This document shows positions 44,187-52,989 of a DNA stretch of 64,000 nucleotides, piece by piece. The notes beneath the pieces were generated by a model. That model made no database searches. It saw only the letters and a list, made by a program, of their open reading frames with translations, and was not told where the DNA came from. The position numbers and the translations under genes were made by a program. This DNA is from Acinetobacter sp. XH1741 (GTDB lineage Bacteria; Pseudomonadota; Gammaproteobacteria; Pseudomonadales; Moraxellaceae): NCBI RefSeq assembly GCF_041021895.1, contig NZ_CP157428.1, positions 1,984,001 to 2,048,000 on the forward strand, written 5' to 3'. Within the stretch, counting starts at the first letter, position 1. Every line of letters starts with the position of its first letter.

Positions 44187-45200
44187 TTATAAAAGCGGTA
44201 GAACCGTGCCAACGTTTTGTTCTTGTGCGGCATTAAAGAACCACTTAGCGCAGACAATGTCATCAATCGCCATGCCCATAGGGTTGAGCAAAATGATTTC
44301 ATCTTCGTGTTCGCGGCCGTTTTTATGACCAATAATGATGTCGCCAAGTTCAGCATGTAGTTTTTCACGGCTGAATAAGCCATCTTCAACCAGTACGTTG
44401 ATGACTTTCTTTTCTCGGTTTGATTGGTCCCAGTCATCTACAATCACTTTGTCCACTTTTAAGAAGACTTCAGGTTCAATGTCCATAATTGAAATATTTG
44501 AAACAAAGCAGCCTTTTTTAAGCCACTCAAATGGAATGTAAGGCTTATCTGAAACGGTACAGGTAATGAGGACATCAGCTTGCTGAATTGCAGACTTAGC
44601 ACTGTCATGAATTTCAATTTCTAGATGTGGATATTCTGATAAGAACAACGCTTTGAGTTTTTCAGCCGCTTCAGGGTTCACATCAAATAAATGGATTTTT
44701 TTCACTTGAGCATATTGTTCAAGCACAGTCTTAATCTGCATTTGAGCAATTGGACCGCAGCCAATGACGGTAATGTCTGAAAAGTCTTTTTTTGCTAGAT
44801 ATTTAATTGAAACACCCGTAATGGCCGCAGTTCGCATAGCACTGATTAAGCTGCCTTCCATCACTGCAACCGGATAGTTTGTTTCTGAGTCATTTAAAAC
44901 AATCAGTGCACTGGCACGTGGAATATTGAATTTTTTAGGGTTATGTTGTCTTGAACCAATCCATTTAATTCCGGCAATCGGGTCATTGCCACCTAAATAG
45001 CAAGGCATGGCAATAATACGGTCAGCAATATGGTCTGCACCTTGCCAGCGAAGGTACGGTTTTAAAGGTTGTACAAACTGTTTATTTGCATGCAGGGTTA
45101 GACCCTCAGTAATCGCTTCAATAAATGAATTACTATGATTTGCGCCCAGATTTAATAAATCTGATTGACTCAAATAACGAAGGGTAGCCAAATTGCTCAT
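44187..45200 (-). CDS. sbnB: SbnB-like dehydrogenase of the ornithine cyclodeaminase family
   Basis: The 337-residue protein is of the ornithine cyclodeaminase/mu-crystallin family, with a Rossmann motif VIGCGPIAQMQIKTVLEQY and the segment AMPCYLGGNDPIAGIKWIGS. In the Staphylococcus pathway SbnB oxidatively cleaves N-(1-amino-1-carboxyl-2-ethyl)-glutamate to L-2,3-diaminopropionate and alpha-ketoglutarate, both building blocks of staphyloferrin B. Its position directly after an SbnA-like gene (21-base gap) supports the specific function rather than generic cyclodeaminase activity. Confidence 0.88.
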   Translation of the reverse strand: MSNLATLRYLSQSDLLNLGANHSNSFIEAITEGLTLHANKQFVQPLKPYLRWQGADHIADRIIAMPCYLGGNDPIAGIKWIGSRQHNPKKFNIPRASALIVLNDSETNYPVAVMEGSLISAMRTAAITGVSIKYLAKKDFSDITVIGCGPIAQMQIKTVLEQYAQVKKIHLFDVNPEAAEKLKALFLSEYPHLEIEIHDSAKSAIQQADVLITCTVSDKPYIPFEWLKKGCFVSNISIMDIEPEVFLKVDKVIVDDWDQSNREKKVINVLVEDGLFSREKLHAELGDIIIGHKNGREHEDEIILLNPMGMAIDDIVCAKWFFNAAQEQNVGTVLPLL

Positions 45201-45221
45201 GAATATGTCCTAAGGAGAAAG

Positions 45222-46226
45222 TTAAACAACATTTTGTAAAGTAAGGTTTTCTTGGCGTCGTACATTTCGATTGAAGTGACGCTTCTTGATCATTTCGAAC
45301 CATTCATCTTCATAAACCAGATCTAAATAACGGTCACCGCGATCGGGTAGTAGTGTTAAGACGCACGATCCATCAGGAATGGTTGGAATCAGTTTTTTGA
45401 TGGCTGAAATAGATGAGCCGCTCGAACCGCCTGCAAAGATTCCTTCATGTTCAAGAAGTTCTCTGCAACCGAGTGCCGACTCATAGTCATCAACATAAAT
45501 GACATCATCAATTTCATTGGGGGAGAGTAGCGGTGGGACTGTACTTGCCCCAATGCCAGGAATTTCGCGTGGACCAGACGTTCCACCGAACAATACGGAG
45601 CCGACAATATCGACTGCGATGACTTTTAATTCTGGAAATCTTTCTTTAAGACGACGAGAGACGCCCATAATCGTGCCGGAGGTGCTTGCTCCAATCACGA
45701 GGTAATCAATCTTGCGATCAATTTGATTTAAGATTTCTTCTGCTTCACCAAAGTAATGGCTTTTCCAGTTGTTTGGATTTGCATACTGGTTAATCCAAAC
45801 AGCATTTGGTAGTTGTTGGCAGAGCCGTTTTACAGTGTCAATTCGGGTTTTTAAATAACCGCCGTTTTGGTCTTTCTCAGAAACCATTTCGATATTGGCT
45901 TTATAAAGCTTCAGCATTTGTAAGTTTGCTGAGGCAATTTTCGGGTCAATAACGGCAGTAAATTTTAATCCATATATTTTGCAAGCCATTGCAAGTGCAA
46001 TCGCTAAGTTCCCTGAAGAGCTTTCAACAATGTGACTATCTTTATTGATCACTCCAGATTTCAGGCCTTCTTGTAGCATGAATAATGCTGGACGGTCTTT
46101 AATACTTCCTCCTGGGTTTAACAATTCCATTTTCGCAATCACTGAGACTGATTGATGCGTGAATAGCCTTGATAGTTGTAATAGTGGCGTTTTACCTATG
46201 CATTCGAGAATATTTTCATGGATCAT
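45222..46226 (-). CDS. sbnA: SbnA-like PLP enzyme (cysteine synthase family)
   Basis: The 334-residue protein is a fold-type II PLP enzyme of the cysteine-synthase family; the Schiff-base lysine is Lys43 in NPGGSIKDRPA, and SSSGNLAIALA is the substrate loop. SbnA condenses O-phosphoserine with glutamate to form the precursor that SbnB cleaves to diaminopropionate. It is the first gene of the siderophore operon, with a Fur box 29 bases before its ATG. An ordinary cysteine synthase would normally have the loop TSGNTG, so the variant supports the SbnA assignment. Confidence 0.88.
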   Translation of the reverse strand: MIHENILECIGKTPLLQLSRLFTHQSVSVIAKMELLNPGGSIKDRPALFMLQEGLKSGVINKDSHIVESSSGNLAIALAMACKIYGLKFTAVIDPKIASANLQMLKLYKANIEMVSEKDQNGGYLKTRIDTVKRLCQQLPNAVWINQYANPNNWKSHYFGEAEEILNQIDRKIDYLVIGASTSGTIMGVSRRLKERFPELKVIAVDIVGSVLFGGTSGPREIPGIGASTVPPLLSPNEIDDVIYVDDYESALGCRELLEHEGIFAGGSSGSSISAIKKLIPTIPDGSCVLTLLPDRGDRYLDLVYEDEWFEMIKKRHFNRNVRRQENLTLQNVV

Positions 46227-46254
46227 GGCAGATCTTCTCAGGTTTTTATGTGTT

Positions 46255-46273
46255 GTAAATGATAATTATTATT
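46255..46273. promoter_or_regulatory. Fur box before the siderophore operon
   Basis: GTAAATGATAATTATTATT matches the 19-bp Fur consensus at 15 positions and lies just upstream of the sbnA-like start, predicting iron repression of the whole operon. Confidence 0.75.
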
Positions 46274-46833
46274 AATTAAATTATTATTACGATTTATGCC
46301 AAGATTGTTGCGGTTTGTAAATCAAAAGCATAGTGAGTTATAGGAATTTTCACTAAATTTTTTCGTCTAATTGTTTGAATAACAAAATGTATATTTTACT
46401 AAGAATTAAATTAATAAAGTTTTTACATATAAGCAGATAGGCAGAAACTTACTAACTTATAAAAATTGATCACAACGAAAAAAAGATTAATTTGGCTTAG
46501 AAAATGAGATAAATAGTTTATGAGTAACGTTTTTTGAACAAGAAACTCTCTCTTAAAGACAAGTTTATTGAAACAAAAAAGCTGCAATTGAATAAAACGA
46601 AAACGCCTGATGAGTGAGCCAATAGGTGAAAACTGCATTGAACTATTCGTTTTACCTTTTAAAAAAGGAGCTTTACTTATTGCCTATTTGAATTGAATAA
46701 ATTGGAATTAATCTAATTTAGCGATTAAGTATTATAGACGTGTTGTATTTATGACGACATATGTAAACAAGTCTAATCTATACAACATGAACACTTTAAA
46801 ATTATTGAAAATAAAGTTTTAAGGTGTAGAGGT
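46274..46833. other. AT-rich intergenic region between the siderophore operon and the MscS gene
   Basis: About 560 bases divide the two divergent genes. I see no convincing ORF; the frame at 46423-46638 lacks a ribosome-binding site. The region beyond the Fur box holds the promoter of the rightward mechanosensitive-channel gene. Confidence 0.5.
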
Positions 46834-48069
46834 TTGGATTCTTTTAAGTTTTACCGTGATCTTCAAGCTGACTTAAGCAATTATCCTTTGCTAGAAATGT
46901 TAGTTTCACTCACAATTTTGATTTTATTTGCTGCGTTGGCAAATTTTATTGCTAAGCGAATTATTGTTCGGGGTATTCGTCACTTAGTGACTAAAATCAA
47001 GTCACTCAACCAGTCTGTATTTGCTCAGCATAGTGTTATTAAGCGATTTGCCAACATTGTACCTGCAATTGTCATTATGAATGGGATTACCACCGTTCCG
47101 CATCTATCTGAAAAAGCAATTGCTTTGGTGCAGATGGGTGCTCAAGCATTTATTTTCCTGACCATTGCACTCACTATTAGTGAATTATTAAATATATTTA
47201 ACTTAATCTATCAGCGTAATCCAAAATCGAGAAACAAGCCGATTAAAGGTTATTTGCAACTTGTTAAACTCATCATTTTTGTTGTTTGTGGATTAATGAT
47301 TTTGGGTACATTCCTTAAAAAGGATGTATTTACCTTACTGGCTGGCTTCGGTGCAATGGCCGCGGTGCTAATGTTAGTTTTCCAAAATACGATTTTGTCA
47401 TTGGTCGCGAGTGTACAAATTGCCTCTTATGACATGGTACGTATAGGGGACTGGATTGAAATGCCGACACTCAATGCCGATGGTGATGTGATTGATATTT
47501 CATTACATACTGTGACAGTCCAGAACTTTGATAAAACCTACACGACTATTCCTACCAATAAACTGGTTACCGATACCTTTAAAAACTGGCGTGGTATGAG
47601 CAATGCTGGATGCCGTCGCATGAAGCGTTCGCTTTATATTGATCAGACTAGCGTGCACTTCATGTCTGAAGAAGAGCAGCAAAAACTCAAAGACTTCCTG
47701 TTACTAGATCAGTACCTCGATGCGAAGCAATCTGAAATTGAAGAGTTCAATAAACATTTAGGTAACCAGTCACGTTATAACAAAAGACGTTTAACTAATA
47801 TCGGAACTTTTAGAGCCTATGTTGAGTTCTACTTACGCCAGCATAAAGGTATTGCTCAGAACCAAACCCTTATTGTTCGTCAGTTACAACCGACGAGTGA
47901 AGGTCTTCCATTAGAAATCTATGCCTTTACCAATACCACGGCATGGGTTTCGTATGAAGCAATTCAGTCAGATATTTTCGATCATCTTATTGCGATTTTG
48001 CCTGAGTTTGGTCTAAGAGTGTACCAAGCACCGTCTGGTCATGACTTTCAAAAACTAACAGTCGAATAA
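46834..48069 (+). CDS. Mechanosensitive channel, MscS family (YbdG-like)
   Basis: The 411-residue protein has four to five N-terminal membrane helices and the MscS core: the pore-lining helix GFGAMAAVLMLVFQNTILSLVASVQI followed by the beta domain (VRIGDWIEMPTLNADGDVIDISLHTVTVQNFDKTYTTIPTNKLV). The extended C-terminal domain is typical of the YbdG/YnaI-like subgroup. It should open under membrane tension to release osmolytes. The start is a TTG at 46834 preceded by AAGGTGTAGAGG, which fits the domain boundary. Confidence 0.92.
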   Translation: MDSFKFYRDLQADLSNYPLLEMLVSLTILILFAALANFIAKRIIVRGIRHLVTKIKSLNQSVFAQHSVIKRFANIVPAIVIMNGITTVPHLSEKAIALVQMGAQAFIFLTIALTISELLNIFNLIYQRNPKSRNKPIKGYLQLVKLIIFVVCGLMILGTFLKKDVFTLLAGFGAMAAVLMLVFQNTILSLVASVQIASYDMVRIGDWIEMPTLNADGDVIDISLHTVTVQNFDKTYTTIPTNKLVTDTFKNWRGMSNAGCRRMKRSLYIDQTSVHFMSEEEQQKLKDFLLLDQYLDAKQSEIEEFNKHLGNQSRYNKRRLTNIGTFRAYVEFYLRQHKGIAQNQTLIVRQLQPTSEGLPLEIYAFTNTTAWVSYEAIQSDIFDHLIAILPEFGLRVYQAPSGHDFQKLTVE

Positions 48070-48375
48070 TCAACTGGCAGAATGCTATCTTCCTTGAATT
48101 TTCAAATAGATAGCATTCTTTTAATATTTTTATACATTAATTTATAATTATTCTTGGAAAATTATTATTAAATAGCGGTATAAATTTACTATAAAGGTTA
48201 TACGCGTTTTATAACTTTGAAAGATTAATTTTTAGCCAAACTCGATTTAAAATCTTTAGGAGTAGGGTTTAAGTAACAAATTTGACACTTTGAACAAAGA
48301 AAATACTAAATGTTTAAGAATAACAAACAATAAAGTTGCTTTACTAAAATTTGTTAGGTGAGTTGGAGTGTTTGA
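48070..48375. other. Intergenic region
   Basis: About 300 AT-rich bases between the MscS gene and a small hypothetical gene. GTTGGAGTG lies before the next ATG. No other feature was seen. Confidence 0.5.
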
Positions 48376-48627
48376 ATGGCTACAGCAATAGAGAACAGAG
48401 CTAGACAACTTAAAAACGCAAAACGTGGAGGATATGCGCCAACCATTGCCAAAGACGTAAACAAACATAAGGTACAAAAAATAAGGAGAGCTCTAGACGA
48501 AGCCCGGCGATATGTGAGTGAATTAGATGATGAAACAGTTATTTTTGACGATCAAGACGCAAGGCAAAAGGCTGAAGGAGCCAAAGCAATTATTGAAATG
48601 TTTGAAGCAGCGCTAAGTAGTGCGTGA
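48376..48627 (+). CDS. Small hypothetical protein, 83 residues
   Basis: I do not recognise this 83-residue protein. The first half is strongly basic (RARQLKNAKRGGYAPTIAKDVNKHKVQKIRRALDEARR) and the second acidic and helical. It has no signal peptide. GGAGTG precedes the ATG at a good distance. Basic N-terminus plus helices suggest a nucleic-acid- or protein-binding function, which is inference only. It is monocistronic. Confidence 0.65.
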   Translation: MATAIENRARQLKNAKRGGYAPTIAKDVNKHKVQKIRRALDEARRYVSELDDETVIFDDQDARQKAEGAKAIIEMFEAALSSA

Positions 48628-49038
48628 GTCACTTCAAACTAAAGCATAAACTATAAGAAGACCTTGCTGATGACGTGGTTAAACATTTAGTTTCTAGACT
48701 AAACAATCTCGTTATTCAGCAAGGCAGTAAAAAAAATACTTCAAATATGGCTATATTCTCTTTTTAGATAAGACCTCACTTAAAATCTAAGTCAAATAAT
48801 ATTATTGATGAGATTAATTTTTTAGAAAATTATTACCAACTATGAGATATTCCCGCACTTAAAATGCGACAGATTTTGCATTTTATTCAATTGCTGCGGC
48901 CTATTATGGAAGTAAGTTGCATAACTCTCTTACTGCTTACATTTGGCAATTCAACACTTACATGTTGCAATGATATATCCATCATACTTTCCTAAAAATC
49001 TGATTTACCACCAAGGTCAGAATAAGAGGGAAGGAACC
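48628..49038. other. Intergenic region with a large stem-loop
   Basis: A nested stem-loop occupies 48662-48724: outer CCTTGCTGA / TCAGCAAGG and inner TTTAGT / ACTAAA. The rest of the 411 bases holds no supported gene. Confidence 0.45.
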
Positions 49039-49508
49039 ATGCCAAAATTTTTATTAATCGCCGAGAAGGTCTATAAAAAATTTGAAGAAGATAAATTATT
49101 CTCTGACAATCTGATTGAACAACTGAATAATTTAGTCAGCATTATTCGAAAAGAGATAAAAGGCACCCCCTGTAAACTCAAATACAATTTTATAGATTTT
49201 GAAGAATGCCTAAGTAAACCCTTAAATGAATGCACAATTAAACTCGATATGAGCTTAATGCCTAAATATAAAAATAAGGGTGAATATATTATGTGGTTAG
49301 CGAGCTTTATTGAAAGGATCACAATTGGAGGACAATCAAAACTTCCCCCACTTTCTAGTATCGTACCCCTGATTTTAGTGTAAAAAAAGATAGTGAATTG
49401 ATATCTGAAAATAAAAAGAAAGTATCGGAAGAAAATGTGAAGTTAATTGAAAATTACTTTAATTCGGAGGAGTACAAGAAAAATAATAAAAAAATAAATC
49501 TGATTTAA
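49039..49508 (+). pseudogene. Hypothetical gene with a frameshift in a C4 run
   Basis: The ATG at 49039 follows GGGAAGGAA and encodes 114 residues up to a TAA at 49381. Adding one C to the CCCC run at 49366-49369 would join the frame to a further 45 codons, rich in Lys and Glu (beginning DFSVKKDSEL), ending at 49508. That extension has codon use like the upstream part and no stop, so the original gene was probably about 157 residues. Either a real mutation or a sequencing error could explain it. The function is unknown; an in-frame start 96 bases further upstream is less likely. Confidence 0.6.
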
Positions 49509-49669
49509 ACGATATAAAAGTGTGTGTCCACCGCACTTTTATAATCGCTGGAAAATTTCAGCAACCGCCTTCTGGGGCGGTTTTCTTTTATATGATTAAT
49601 TTACTTTATTTGATCGCGGTAGTCTTATAATATGCATTTTTAAAATAGCATCAGCGAAAATTAAACATT

Positions 49670-50044
49670 ATGAAATTAAAAATTTTTATCTTGGGTTTAC
49701 TTGCTTGTGCCAATTGTATGGCCGCATCAAAGTTAAGTTTTGAAGAAGAATATTATGGTTTTTTAGAAAAAATCCATACAATACAATCGCAAAGAGATAA
49801 TTTTATAAAGAAAAATGCGAATAAAAATTTAAATAACTCTCAAAAGAAGAAGTTAGATTCAATAGAATGTACCTATATGCAGTCTGAATTAAAATATGAT
49901 GAATTTCTTGTCGCTCGATTTAAGGAATATAAAGCCTTTATGAAAAAATCTGGTCAAGAAGTATCGAGTGATAAAGAATTAATTAAAACGGATATTGAGT
50001 CTTTAAAAGAAGAAATAAACAGTCCTGATGGGAAGTGTAAATAA
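49670..50044 (+). CDS. Secreted hypothetical protein, 124 residues
   Basis: The precursor has a signal peptide (MKLKIFILGLLACANCMAAS) and a helical, Lys/Glu-rich mature part of about 105 residues with two cysteines (SIECTYM and GKCK). LACANC could be read as a weak lipobox, but the sequence around it is not convincing. I do not recognise the family. Similar small secreted proteins without known partners follow to 51 kb. Confidence 0.7.
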   Translation: MKLKIFILGLLACANCMAASKLSFEEEYYGFLEKIHTIQSQRDNFIKKNANKNLNNSQKKKLDSIECTYMQSELKYDEFLVARFKEYKAFMKKSGQEVSSDKELIKTDIESLKEEINSPDGKCK

Positions 50045-50229
50045 GAAGAAGCACCGATAAAGGTGCTTTTTTATGAGAAATTTCTGATCAGAATAAATGA
50101 AAGTAAATTATTGTATTTTTAACACCATATACATACTTAAACAATTAGAACCAAAAAACTTCCATCATTTATGTGAATAGCATGTTAAGTTTTTCTACAC
50201 ATATAGAAAAATCAGGAAAGGATTTAAAC

Positions 50230-50508
50230 ATGAAATGTTCATATCAAGATTTGGATGGAAATAGAGTGGAAGTGACTTGTGAAAGTTATATACACATACC
50301 ATCAGGTGCAGTTGGAAATAAAGCAGGATGGAATAATCGGTCGCAGGACCTAATACATATCACCGAAGATTTTAGCTTTTTTAAAAAAACCGAAGCTGAT
50401 TCAATACCACTATATCGCTTTGCTGTAGATAATAATTACAATGTTTTTAATAGTGATGAGCTACCGGCTTTGGCTCAAATTGGTACTGATTGGAAAATTC
50501 TCGATTAA
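50230..50508 (+). CDS. Hypothetical protein, 92 residues
   Basis: The best start is ATG 50230 (MKCSYQDLDG), preceded by AGGAAAGG; an upstream GTG at 50173 has no ribosome-binding site. The protein is a cytoplasmic, beta-rich, acidic polypeptide with two cysteines near the N-terminus and the C-terminal PALAQIGTDWKILD. I do not recognise it. The sequence VTCESYIHIPSGAVGNKAGWNNRSQDLIHI suggests a small globular beta protein. Confidence 0.65.
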   Translation: MKCSYQDLDGNRVEVTCESYIHIPSGAVGNKAGWNNRSQDLIHITEDFSFFKKTEADSIPLYRFAVDNNYNVFNSDELPALAQIGTDWKILD

Positions 50509-50685
50509 TAATTTTTGAATTGTTGTGTAGTCACACCAGCCAATTCTCAAATATTTTGTAAATTTATCAAATAGTAAATATTTAATTAAACTCAATAAAT
50601 GTATTATAGATTAGTAAAGTTAAACATAGTCTAAATAATTGTAGGCCGTTTTAGACTAATGATTGAATATATAGAGAGAAAGGAT

Positions 50686-51069
50686 ATGAAGCGTCTTATA
50701 GCATTATTTTTATTACCTTATGCTACAGGTACATTCGCTCAAGAACCGTTCGAAGTGACTAAAAGCTGTTTTATCGTGAATGGAAAAAATAGTACTGAGA
50801 CTTGCTTACTTTCTACTACAAATAACTCAACTTCTAACTTTGAAAGATTGACTTTCCCAAATAGCAAAGTATTTATCAAAGAATCAATGATTTGTGCAAA
50901 TGAAGATTCATGCGTGTCTGTGGGAAATAATTTATATACCTTAAAAGATGCAACTGTATATTATCGGGATTTAAAAACCAAAAAAATTATTGAAACTCCT
51001 GAAAAGGATTCATGGACGTGTTTTAAGCAACCACATGATAAGTTAGATTTTTGTGTTTCTTACAATTAA
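50686..51069 (+). CDS. Secreted hypothetical protein, 127 residues
   Basis: The ATG at 50686 follows GAGAGAAAGG and gives a signal peptide (MKRLIALFLLPYATGTFA) and a mature part of about 109 residues with six cysteines (SCFIV, TCLLS, ICANEDSCVS, TCFKQ, FCVSYN), an even number consistent with three disulphides. Beta-rich. I do not recognise the family. It stands alone among other small secreted proteins. Confidence 0.7.
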   Translation: MKRLIALFLLPYATGTFAQEPFEVTKSCFIVNGKNSTETCLLSTTNNSTSNFERLTFPNSKVFIKESMICANEDSCVSVGNNLYTLKDATVYYRDLKTKKIIETPEKDSWTCFKQPHDKLDFCVSYN

Positions 51070-51211
51070 TTAGATGTTCTAAATCTTCAAGATACTTTGT
51101 CATTTTACATTTCGATGCGAACAGTACAAAAAAGTCTATAAACCTATGCTGATCGTAATATGGATAGCCAGTATTTATGGGTGAATCAATTGACATTGTA
51201 TGAGGTAAGAT

Positions 51212-51343
51212 ATGACTAAAATTATAGCTACCCTAGGTTTAGCAGCAATCGTTTCAATCTCTGTTGCAGCTTGTCAAGGTGAGAACGATACCAAGCAGCA
51301 AGATAAAACCACCACACCACACTCATTAGATAAAGACTCATAA
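51212..51343 (+). CDS. Small lipoprotein, 43 residues
   Basis: This ORF is too short for routine calling but well supported: GAGGTAAG precedes the ATG, the peptide begins MTKIIATLGLAAIVSISVAACQ with a clear lipobox (SVAAC), the mature part is a short polar tail of about 22 residues (QGENDTKQQDKTTTPHSLDKD), and a strong terminator follows at 51349. It resembles entericidin-like or other tiny lipoproteins in design only. A minimal lipoprotein is the safest description. Confidence 0.75.
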   Translation: MTKIIATLGLAAIVSISVAACQGENDTKQQDKTTTPHSLDKDS

Positions 51344-51348
51344 AGTCT

Positions 51349-51375
51349 AAAAGCCCATCACATGATGGGCTTTTT
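51349..51375 (+). terminator. Terminator of the small lipoprotein gene
   Basis: AAAAGCCCATCA / TGATGGGCTTTTT lies six bases after the stop codon, ending in T5. Confidence 0.85.
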
Positions 51376-51404
51376 CTAATAAGTTTTGATATTTTTTAAT
51401 GACG

Positions 51405-52109
51405 TTATTTAGAAAAAAGTGGGTTAGTCATGAACACAAGGCCAACTGAGAAAAATGAGTCATCTTTAGTTTGATTTAATCGATTACCATAACTTGCATT
51501 GAACTGAACATTTTCTTTGTACAACATATATTTAATGCCGGTTTGATAAAATGAATCATTGCGATCATTTCCATAAACTTCAGCAGTAATCGTTAAAGGT
51601 TTAGTAATCAATGTTTCTGTTCCCACACCCCATGTGGTTTGCTCACGGTGAGTGGTATGTTCTCTTAGCCAACCAACATTGGTATGTAATAAGAAACGGT
51701 CATCTAACATAGAAATACTTAAGGGAACATTCACAGTCCAGTCTTTTTCAGAAGTGTGATTGTTATTAATTTGAGTAGAAAATGAAATGCCGAGTCCCCA
51801 GTTATTGGTTTCAAGCGGTTTTAAAAGAGTCTTTCCTTGAACTGTCGTATAAGTAGCATTTTCCGTTTCATCAGAAAAATGACGTCCCAGACCTACACCA
51901 AATTCAAAATTGCCACCGATATTGCATGAAGGGATGACCCAATATTCTTTATTGCTGGGGTTGTTTTGCATCCATGAATCGAGTTGACAAGAGTGGGGCG
52001 AAACTAAAGAGGCATCATCAACCACCATTGGTCGCCCAGCATAACTTGAAACAAATACTAAGTAAGCACCTAAAAAGACAACTGATTTTTTAAAATTAAG
52101 AAATAGCAT
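51405..52109 (-). CDS. Outer-membrane beta-barrel-like protein
   Basis: The 234-residue protein starts with a hydrophobic segment (about 8-24, ending SSYA) that should be a signal peptide. Alternating hydrophobic strands with aromatic residues follow (FEFGVGLGRHFSD, NWGLGISFSTQINN, LLHTNVGWLREH, ITAEVYGND, VQFNASYGNRL), and the last strand ends near FSVGLVFMTNPLF, as in outer-membrane barrels of 10-12 strands. The cysteines in the first 70 residues (HSCQL and PSCNI) may be linked. The function is unknown. Confidence 0.7.
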   Translation of the reverse strand: MLFLNFKKSVVFLGAYLVFVSSYAGRPMVVDDASLVSPHSCQLDSWMQNNPSNKEYWVIPSCNIGGNFEFGVGLGRHFSDETENATYTTVQGKTLLKPLETNNWGLGISFSTQINNNHTSEKDWTVNVPLSISMLDDRFLLHTNVGWLREHTTHREQTTWGVGTETLITKPLTITAEVYGNDRNDSFYQTGIKYMLYKENVQFNASYGNRLNQTKDDSFFSVGLVFMTNPLFSK

Positions 52110-52489
52110 TGATCTGACCCCAATACATCAAGGAGCACATGCAAGCATTTGCTAGTCTTTAAAAGAAATGATTAATAAGAAACAAAACAAGGAGGCGACT
52201 CTCTAAAATCCACAAGAGAGCCAGAGCTTTAGTGGATACTTAGATATAAGTCGATGATTTAATCCTATCAATCGAGCAAGTACTCACAATGAAGCCCCTA
52301 AAAATTCGTTGGGCGGATTCTAAGGTGGTTTTATTGAACTGGCAAGTTAAAGTTTAATGACATTTGCTTTTGCTTAAGGAGGAAGTGGTTTACAAACCCA
52401 AACGCTACTTATCAAAACTATACATAATGTAAAATTTGATAAAAATTATATTGAATATAATTATTTAAAAATAATTTTGAGGATTAAAA
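52110..52489. other. Intergenic region
   Basis: About 380 bases between divergent genes. There is a short inverted repeat (CTCTCT / AGAGAG, near 52200-52222) and a 22-codon frame at 52289 without other support. No feature is called with confidence. Confidence 0.45.
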
Positions 52490-52921
52490 ATGAAAAAAAT
52501 CATAAAAACTCTATTATTATCTGGTTTGATTTCATCTCTACCATTATCTGTAATTGCTAGGAATATTGAAAATAAAGTAACTTTTTTACAAGGGTCTGAT
52601 CAAACATCTTTAACGGGAAAGCTTCAGGGTTATAGTGACATTAGATATCGAATCTCTGCAAAAAGCGGTCAAGTTTTAAAATTTAATATTAATAGTTATA
52701 GTAACTTAGCTTATATTAATATTTTTTCTCCAGGCCAAAAGCCAGGTAAAGATAAGCCGTTATTAATTGGTTCAACTATGGGGTCTACAGGGCAAGTCAT
52801 ATTACCGGTCGATGGTGATTATATTATTCAGGTTTATCAAATGCGAAATACTGTTCGAAATAATAGAATCGTATCTTTTAGTTTGAATCTTCAAATATTA
52901 GATAATAAAAATATAAAATAA
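52490..52921 (+). CDS. Secreted hypothetical protein, 143 residues
   Basis: The precursor has a signal peptide (MKKIIKTLLLSGLISSLPLSVIA) and a beta-sandwich-like mature part (TGKLQGYSDIRYRISAKSGQVLKFNI ... VILPVDGDYIIQVYQMRNTVRNNRIVSFSLNLQI). The overall pattern is like PliG-type inhibitors of g-type lysozyme, which also have this length and form, but I cannot confirm it from sequence reading alone. It is monocistronic, with GAGGATT before the ATG. Confidence 0.65.
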   Translation: MKKIIKTLLLSGLISSLPLSVIARNIENKVTFLQGSDQTSLTGKLQGYSDIRYRISAKSGQVLKFNINSYSNLAYINIFSPGQKPGKDKPLLIGSTMGSTGQVILPVDGDYIIQVYQMRNTVRNNRIVSFSLNLQILDNKNIK

Positions 52922-52935
52922 TAATTAAGAAGTTT

Positions 52936-52968
52936 ATATAAAAGCTCTAAATTTAAGAGCTTTTATAT
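52936..52968. terminator. Bidirectional terminator
   Basis: A 13-bp stem (ATATAAAAGCTCT / AGAGCTTTTATAT) with a 7-base loop separates two convergent genes. Confidence 0.75.
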
Positions 52969-52989
52969 AATGATAAAAATAAAATAGTT

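Noticed and set aside
34589..46226. Baumannoferrin, acinetobactin or fimsbactin cluster
   Set aside because: No NRPS genes or acinetoferrin-type hydroxamate genes are present; SbnA and SbnB homologues indicate a diaminopropionate-based product.
46423..46638. 71-codon ORF upstream of the MscS gene
   Set aside because: AT-rich chance frame without ribosome-binding site in a promoter region.
52289..52357. 22-codon ORF in the gap at 52.3 kb
   Set aside because: No ribosome-binding site; too short to support on its own.
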